The notes under the pieces are model-generated. The model saw only the letters and a program-made list of their open reading frames with translations. It did not search any database and was not told the DNA's origin. A stretch of 64,000 nt of DNA, taken from assembly GCF_016862955.1 (NCBI RefSeq), contig NZ_BONY01000035.1, positions 31,529 through 95,528 of the forward strand, read 5' to 3'. The position numbers were made by a program, and so were the translations under genes. The stretch is from Rhizocola hellebori (GTDB taxonomy: Bacteria; Actinomycetota; Actinomycetes; Mycobacteriales; Micromonosporaceae). This document shows positions 59,250 to 64,000 of this stretch, in pieces; the first letter of the stretch is position 1; the number at the start of each line of letters is the position of its first letter.

Positions 59250-60760
59250 CTGGGCACGGCCTCCCGTGTGACGCGGTCGTATGCGCCGATCAGGATCAGA
59301 GCTTGGTTGCGCAGCGATTCGCTGTCGGGCCGCCAATAGTCGGAGTGGCCGTGGGTGTCGACTCGGAATCGGTTGGCGCCAAAGCTTTCCAGATGCGGGT
59401 CGGTGTTGTGGACCATGCCCGAACCCAGCAGGATCGGGTCGTCGGCCGCCATGCCCGCCCACACCCGGGCCGGGTCGATGTTGAGCTGTGCTGCGGTCGG
59501 GACCTGCATGCCGGGCGCCCCGGCCACGATGATGTCGTTGACATCCAACCGGCCCTGGCTGGCCGCAATGCCGACCACGGGCGCGCCGTAGGAGTGCGCG
59601 ACCACCACCCGGTGCGAGTCGCCCGGCTCATGCGCGGCGTGTACGCCGTCGACAAACCGGTTCAGCAGCGGGGCTCCCGCTTCCGCGCTGCCGGTGCCCG
59701 CCGCGGTGAAGACGTTGTCCGGCGGGTCGTACCCCAGCCAGGCCACCACCGCGACGTCGCCTTCGACGGCCGGGGTGAGGTCGTCGGCGGTCTGGCGCAG
59801 GTTACCGGCCCGCTCGATCTGCCCGCCCATGTCGTCGAGGGTGACCGTCATCCCCGGCACCACCACCCCGATATGACGGGCCGTGTCCGGGTTGCCCACC
59901 GACACGATCGCCTGGCCGTCGCCGCGGTTGTCGATGCCGAGCAGATACAGCCGCTGGGCCTCCGGGCCTACCTCGGCGGCCTCCAGCCTGTCCAGCAGGC
60001 CGATCAGCCGCTGCTGTCCGTTGGCCATTTCGCGTAGCGCCATGGTGTTGGCGGCGTGCCGGTCGATGGTCGGCAGCCCGTCCAGTGCGCCCACCCGGTC
60101 GGGGTAGGCGGCCAAGTACAGGGAGCGTTGCTCGTCGGTCAGCGATTGCCACCACGCCTTCGCCTCCTGGGGCGCCGTGCCCTGGCGCGGAATGTCGCGC
60201 TCCGACATGCCGATCAGGTCCATGGCCGCGCGCGCGTCGCGGGTGGCGTCGCGCCACTCGCCTGCTTCCATCTGGCCGGGCGTGTGCGGGGCGAACATTC
60301 GCAGCACTCGGGAACATTCGGCGTCCAAATCGGTGGCCCGAACCACAATCGATCTGATCCGGTCGGTTGCCGCGCGGGCGTATTCCACCGCGGCCGCGCT
60401 CATGTCCGGTGGCTGCGCGACACCCCGGTCATCGACTCGCAGGCCCTGCCTGCCCGCGGCCTCCAGCACGAGGCGCAGCTCATCTTGTACCTTCACGAAC
60501 TGCACCCGCGCATAGCGGATCACCGCCGCGGCGTTGCGGACCTGGCGCGCGGCCAGCTCGAACTCGTCATCCACCGTGTCGCAGATCCGAAACGCGGCCG
60601 TGGCGGCGTCGCCACTCCAGCCGCTCGTGCGCAGCGGCCTGGTCAACTCGCTCACCACCTGCCGCTCCAGCCGGCTCATGTCCTGAGCCAGCTGCACCCA
60701 CGCGTCGGCGGCCGGGCCTAGCCGGGCCGGCTGGCTGTCCCTCAGCTCGGCGAAGGTCAC
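59246..60760 (-). CDS. WXG100-like N-domain fused to DUF1023 alpha/beta hydrolase
   Basis: 504 residues from GTG 60760, overlapping the stop of the upstream gene as GTGA. N-terminal helical hairpin with a W-x-G turn (RTSGWSGDAATAAFR at ~48-62) is typical of WXG100/ESX substrates; the C-terminal ~280 residues are an alpha/beta hydrolase with nucleophile elbow VVAHSYGAPV, downstream acid in VAGAPGMQV-side and His in DTHGHSDYW. DUF1023 hydrolases of this form are commonly encoded beside EspC-like proteins in actinomycetes. Export by a type-VII system and a lipase/esterase activity are likely but inferred. Confidence 0.8.
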   Translation of the reverse strand: MTFAELRDSQPARLGPAADAWVQLAQDMSRLERQVVSELTRPLRTSGWSGDAATAAFRICDTVDDEFELAARQVRNAAAVIRYARVQFVKVQDELRLVLEAAGRQGLRVDDRGVAQPPDMSAAAVEYARAATDRIRSIVVRATDLDAECSRVLRMFAPHTPGQMEAGEWRDATRDARAAMDLIGMSERDIPRQGTAPQEAKAWWQSLTDEQRSLYLAAYPDRVGALDGLPTIDRHAANTMALREMANGQQRLIGLLDRLEAAEVGPEAQRLYLLGIDNRGDGQAIVSVGNPDTARHIGVVVPGMTVTLDDMGGQIERAGNLRQTADDLTPAVEGDVAVVAWLGYDPPDNVFTAAGTGSAEAGAPLLNRFVDGVHAAHEPGDSHRVVVAHSYGAPVVGIAASQGRLDVNDIIVAGAPGMQVPTAAQLNIDPARVWAGMAADDPILLGSGMVHNTDPHLESFGANRFRVDTHGHSDYWRPDSESLRNQALILIGAYDRVTREAVPR

Positions 60761-61086
60761 CACGGTTGCTCCGCGCGACGGAAGCTGGCCGCGTTGGCGT
60801 TCTCGCCGCGCGTGTAGTCCCCGGCGCTGCTTTCCAGGGCTTGCGCCGTCGAGTCCAGACGCTGGCCCAGCCGTCGCATGTCGTCGCGCTGGGCTTCCAT
60901 CAGATCCTGCAGCGCCTTGCGGAACAACCAACCCGGCGTGGCGCCGATCGCGGCTTCGGTCTCCGGCTCCACCTCGGAGATCATGCGGCCGATTCCTGAG
61001 CGCAGGTCTCGGCAGACGCTCGCGCTGGCGAGCAGGCGCTGCGGGTCCACCCGCGTTTCCCGGCCCACGGCAACCCCTGACGACAT
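60757..61086 (-). CDS. EspC/ESX-like small protein (type VII secretion target)
   Basis: 109 residues, helical, MSSGVAVGRETRVDPQRLLA with the RVDP-x-x-L start seen in ESX-1 secretion-associated (DUF2580/EspC-like) proteins, then a helix-turn-helix hairpin (RRLGQRLDSTAQALESSAGD). Presumably secreted as a pair with the WXG-hydrolase encoded next. No W-x-G in the classical position, but the alternate tail ending EQPW. First gene of the operon, 15 bases after the NACHT gene stop on the same strand. Confidence 0.7.
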   Translation of the reverse strand: MSSGVAVGRETRVDPQRLLASASVCRDLRSGIGRMISEVEPETEAAIGATPGWLFRKALQDLMEAQRDDMRRLGQRLDSTAQALESSAGDYTRGENANAASFRRAEQPW

Positions 61087-61100
61087 CGAGCAATATCAGA

Positions 61101-63911
61101 TCATCGAATCATAGCGGTCGATCTGGTACCGAGATAGGGGAGCAGTTCGCGCATGGCGCTGTAAACGCGGTTCTCTTTTCGCCGTCCGGCCGTCCAGATT
61201 CCGGCCGTGCCCAGGATCAGCGCGCCCGCGAGGGCCACGGCAGGCCATCCGAGATAGGTGTAACCGGTGACCGTCAGCAGAATGGTGGAGAACGGAAGCG
61301 CCAATCCGAAGACTCCCAAGGCGATCTCGCTCTGACCTGTCCGTCGTTTCACGACACTGGTGCCAAGTTCCAGCAGGCCGATGACGCCTAAGCGAAGGTT
61401 GCCGGCGCTGTTGCCCATGTTCAGCGCCGTGGCAGACCACGCCGCGCCCGCGGTAAGGATCACGGTCAGCCAGCCGAGCCAGGCCGGGCCCGGAGTCGGC
61501 GCTGGCCACCAGCCGGTGACCATGCCGACTCCCAGGGCGAACCCGCCGAGCAAGGTCAGGCAGACCACCGCGAACAGGCCGCGGTAGCTGGGGCTGGCGC
61601 TGAAGCTGTAGGTGGACTCGTCGGTGAGGCTGGCCCAGTCCTTCCGGCTGAAGTAGGTATTCTCGGCCGCTAGCGCGACCACCACCGGCCGCAATGGCGA
61701 CGGCATGGCGACCACCAGGGCCTTGAGCCCAACCGGTTTGGGATGGTCCGTCAGCTCCTGCTCCCAGCCGCGCACGAGCAAGCTGAATTCTCGTGCGGCG
61801 ATGTATTCGCCGAGACCGTCCCTGAAGATCTTGAGCTCGGCCGGGGAGCCCCCTGTCCTCTCGAACTCGCGCAGGCACAGCGGGACACCAATCCGCGGAT
61901 CGATGTCCGCAAGGTCGTCCGGCCGGGTCTGCGCGGCCTCCGGCTGGTCGAGCAGCAGGCAGATCTGTGCCATCACGTAGGGCAGCGAGCCCTGGCCCGG
62001 CCCGGCGAACGGCTCCCAGCACCAGTCGTAGCCACCCAGCCGCACCGACGGCGGGGCGGTGGCGCGCAACGTTTCCGCTACGTCGGCCGACGTGGTGAGG
62101 GCCGCTAGCCGCCAGGCCGCCCGGGAGGCCAACATCGACGACGGGCCTGCCCACAGCTGCTGGACCAAAGCTTCGATCGCACTGGGGGTGGCGATGGCGG
62201 CCAGGCAGTCGACCGCCCACTGCTGTCCGGTCTTGGCGTGGCCCGCCAATGTCGGCACCGCCAGCTCGCCCAGGCCCGCCAAGGCCGGCCGGACCTCCGC
62301 ATGGGTCTCGGCCAGCTGCGACAACAGGCTGGCCGCCTTGGGCAGGTTGGTGTGCGCCAAGGCTTGGATCCCCCCGGCCTGCCGGAAGCCGGCCAGGCTG
62401 ACGAGCCGGTCGTAGATCGATTCACCGCGCGGCCCCGGGCCGGTGGCCGCCACCCCGAAAGCTGCCACCAGCGACGGCTCGGGGTTGTCGCGCAGGCGGG
62501 TCAGCATCTCCGCGACAAGGCGATCGGCCAGCTCGGTGTCGACCACTGGCGCGTCCGCGAGACATTCCAGACCGGCCAACGCCTCCAGCTGGTACACGGC
62601 GCCGATGGCTTCAGTGCAGTCCTTTGTCGTTGTGCCGCACCAGATTTTGACGCTTTCGCGCCAGCGCGCCGGGTCGGTTTCGAAGCGCTGCAGCAGGGCA
62701 GCCGGATCACCGGCTAGCTCGCGGGCGGCTAGGAACTCCTGCCAGGTCAGATGGGCGAACCGGTACTGTGCGCCGCCATCGATGCGTTGAAGCAGGCCGC
62801 CACGCTCCACGATCTCGTCGATGATCAGCTCGGCGTACTTCGCGGACTCGTTGAGCGACGGCAAAGTCTGCGCGGTGATGTCGAGGACTGTTCGGTGCGG
62901 CAGCGTCATCCGGTCGGCGCTGCCGGCCGCGTCCATGCACGCCAGCGCAATCTTCTGCAACACTTCGGTCTTGACACCACCTGCCGCTTCCCCGAACAGC
63001 TGTGCCCGCGATCGGGGCAGCTGGCGGCCATCGCCCCCACCGGCATACAGCTCCGCAATCATGGTGAGCAGCATGGGATTGCGTGCCAGCTGCAGCACGC
63101 GCGGATTGTCCCGCAGCGACTCCATGAGTCGCTGAACCTGTTGCGGCCCTTTGATTTTCGGTGACCGATCGAGGAAGCTCAGGATCATCCGGTCTTCCAG
63201 CTCGCCGACCTCAAGCCGTTGCGTCATCTCGGGAATGAGCTGCGCCTTGTAGTCCGCGGTGCGGCAGGTCACCACCATCCGGGTCTTCGGATAGCGGACC
63301 GCGAACTCCTTGATGAGCTCGCCGACCCGCGCTCTCTCAGCCGTGCTGACCTCGTCGAAACCATCCAACAGCACGGTGAGGTGACCTTCGCGCAGCGATC
63401 GCTCGATGAACCGCGCCGCTTTCGGAAAGTCGTGCCGCCTCATCTGCTGGTCGAGATGGTCCTCAAGGGACAGCCCGGTGCCGCTGTGCCGGTGCAGCTC
63501 ACACAGAACCGGCACCGTCCAACCCGGTGCTCCGGTGGCCCACGCGAGCATGGAGTGGCGAAGCAGCATCGACTTGCCCGCGCCCGGCGCACCGGTCACG
63601 ACCGTGCGCAGCTGATCGTCGATGGGCTGGGCGACCTCCTGCCCGCCCACGGCGCCGTCGAGGGACTTCGCTGTCAGCGGCACATAGCCGTCACTCTCCG
63701 AGGCCGCCGCGTAGTAGGAGCCGACACTGCGCCTGTACCGGTCGAGAGCACGCTGCTGCCACAGCCGGCTGCCGGCGAAGCGGCTGTAGAGTGCCTCTCC
63801 CGCGGCGGTAAAGGCCTTCGTCATCCAGCCCACGACCGCATCGCGGAAAATCAGCAGGACAAAGAGGACGGCCGCCACAAGCCAGCCATTGGAAATGAGC
63901 TCTTGCCACAC
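61101..63911 (-). CDS. Membrane-anchored NACHT-domain NTPase
   Basis: 936 residues. N-terminal membrane helix (about 9-30), then a NACHT module: Walker A GAPGAGKS (107-114), Walker B LTVLLDGFDEVS (178-189) with the NACHT 'D-G-F/L-D-E' signature, sensor-like RMVVTCRTADY. A helical C-terminal repeat region (~400-740, HEAT/armadillo-like) follows, and four more helices near 785-900. NACHT proteins are STAND switches; bacterial ones (bNACHT/Avs-type) include anti-phage effectors, others are signalling proteins. The membrane tail would be the effector or anchor. Start GTG 63911 with GGGCTCGAAG ahead, a poor site. The remaining 89 bases to 64000 show no gene. Confidence 0.87.
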   Translation of the reverse strand: MWQELISNGWLVAAVLFVLLIFRDAVVGWMTKAFTAAGEALYSRFAGSRLWQQRALDRYRRSVGSYYAAASESDGYVPLTAKSLDGAVGGQEVAQPIDDQLRTVVTGAPGAGKSMLLRHSMLAWATGAPGWTVPVLCELHRHSGTGLSLEDHLDQQMRRHDFPKAARFIERSLREGHLTVLLDGFDEVSTAERARVGELIKEFAVRYPKTRMVVTCRTADYKAQLIPEMTQRLEVGELEDRMILSFLDRSPKIKGPQQVQRLMESLRDNPRVLQLARNPMLLTMIAELYAGGGDGRQLPRSRAQLFGEAAGGVKTEVLQKIALACMDAAGSADRMTLPHRTVLDITAQTLPSLNESAKYAELIIDEIVERGGLLQRIDGGAQYRFAHLTWQEFLAARELAGDPAALLQRFETDPARWRESVKIWCGTTTKDCTEAIGAVYQLEALAGLECLADAPVVDTELADRLVAEMLTRLRDNPEPSLVAAFGVAATGPGPRGESIYDRLVSLAGFRQAGGIQALAHTNLPKAASLLSQLAETHAEVRPALAGLGELAVPTLAGHAKTGQQWAVDCLAAIATPSAIEALVQQLWAGPSSMLASRAAWRLAALTTSADVAETLRATAPPSVRLGGYDWCWEPFAGPGQGSLPYVMAQICLLLDQPEAAQTRPDDLADIDPRIGVPLCLREFERTGGSPAELKIFRDGLGEYIAAREFSLLVRGWEQELTDHPKPVGLKALVVAMPSPLRPVVVALAAENTYFSRKDWASLTDESTYSFSASPSYRGLFAVVCLTLLGGFALGVGMVTGWWPAPTPGPAWLGWLTVILTAGAAWSATALNMGNSAGNLRLGVIGLLELGTSVVKRRTGQSEIALGVFGLALPFSTILLTVTGYTYLGWPAVALAGALILGTAGIWTAGRRKENRVYSAMRELLPYLGTRSTAMIR

Positions 63912-64000
63912 CTTCGAGCCCCTAACGTCAACGAGCGGGAAATCCCTGGCCCGGTCGTCGACGATATGAGCTTAAGGTGAATATCTCAAGTGGACCTCAA

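Noticed and set aside
59246..61093. A single 615-residue hydrolase starting at 61093
   Set aside because: The extra N-terminal part is out of frame with the real EspC-like gene; the GTGA overlap at 60757-60760 and GGAG site support two genes.

Overview
The window is a chromosomal segment of a high-GC actinomycete. Evidence for this: the block moxR - DUF58 - VWA - fabG - fabI - hemH - ... - nfeD - SPFH (7218-20060) matches the order known around Mycobacterium tuberculosis Rv1479-Rv1488; there is a mycothiol ligase gene (mshC) in its usual actinobacterial setting; PucR, a partial 'conservon', an F420-type luciferase-like oxidoreductase and several actinobacteria-only DUF families are present; GTG/TTG starts and 4-nt stop/start overlaps are common. 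The presence of SCO2521-SCO2525-type genes points to a Streptomyces/Streptosporangiales/Glycomycetales-like mycelial actinomycete, but the genus cannot be fixed from the sequence alone.

Layout. 1-6931: end of a secreted starch-debranching-type enzyme, Xaa-Pro aminopeptidase, asparagine synthetase, and a minus-strand operon of two PH-domain membrane proteins, a hot-dog thioesterase-like protein and a metallo-beta-lactamase-fold hydrolase. 6932-7217: intergenic with a strong minus-strand intrinsic terminator and a possible small RNA. 7218-20926: the MoxR/VWA chaperone-like set, the FAS-II genes fabG-fabI, ferrochelatase, HAD phosphatase, a secreted HAF-repeat protein, a Clp-N/HTH protein under a conspicuous tandem-palindrome promoter, a serine hydrolase, NfeD-SPFH and an rRNA methylase. 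Between the VWA gene and fabG (10088-10384, minus strand) lies a highly structured leader with an 18-codon leader ORF and a 27-residue membrane peptide.

21000-23537 hold a PucR regulator and a D-amino-acid-oxidase-type flavoprotein. 23538-31885 is a visibly more AT-rich accessory island: it carries homologues of all five Streptomyces coelicolor SCO2521-SCO2525 families (a conserved but functionally unexplained actinomycete set with a variant P-loop ATPase and a SAM methyltransferase) together with two 2-TM membrane proteins, a second methyltransferase paralogue and an HTH remnant. This is the best candidate here for an undescribed system. 31878-49614: a methyltransferase, an unusual PolA-type exonuclease/polymerase, a DUF457 membrane hydrolase, a cut-down conservon (ATPase-like kinase plus roadblock protein), a non-RD Ser/Thr kinase, amidohydrolase, glycosyltransferases for polyprenyl-phosphate-linked sugars, an M20 peptidase next to a possible iron box, oxidoreductases, UppP and a histidine phosphatase.

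49661-58885: the conserved SCO1664 - DUF3090 - mshC neighbourhood, a GntR regulator, PAC2 and cobalamin-dependent methionine synthase with a HAD phosphatase. 58839-61086 is a three-gene type-VII-secretion-like operon (EspC/WXG-type small protein, WXG-DUF1023 alpha/beta hydrolase fusion, small partner), followed upstream by a membrane-bound NACHT NTPase (61101-63911), a family that includes both signalling and anti-phage STAND proteins. No tRNA, rRNA, CRISPR array, transposase or integrase was seen.
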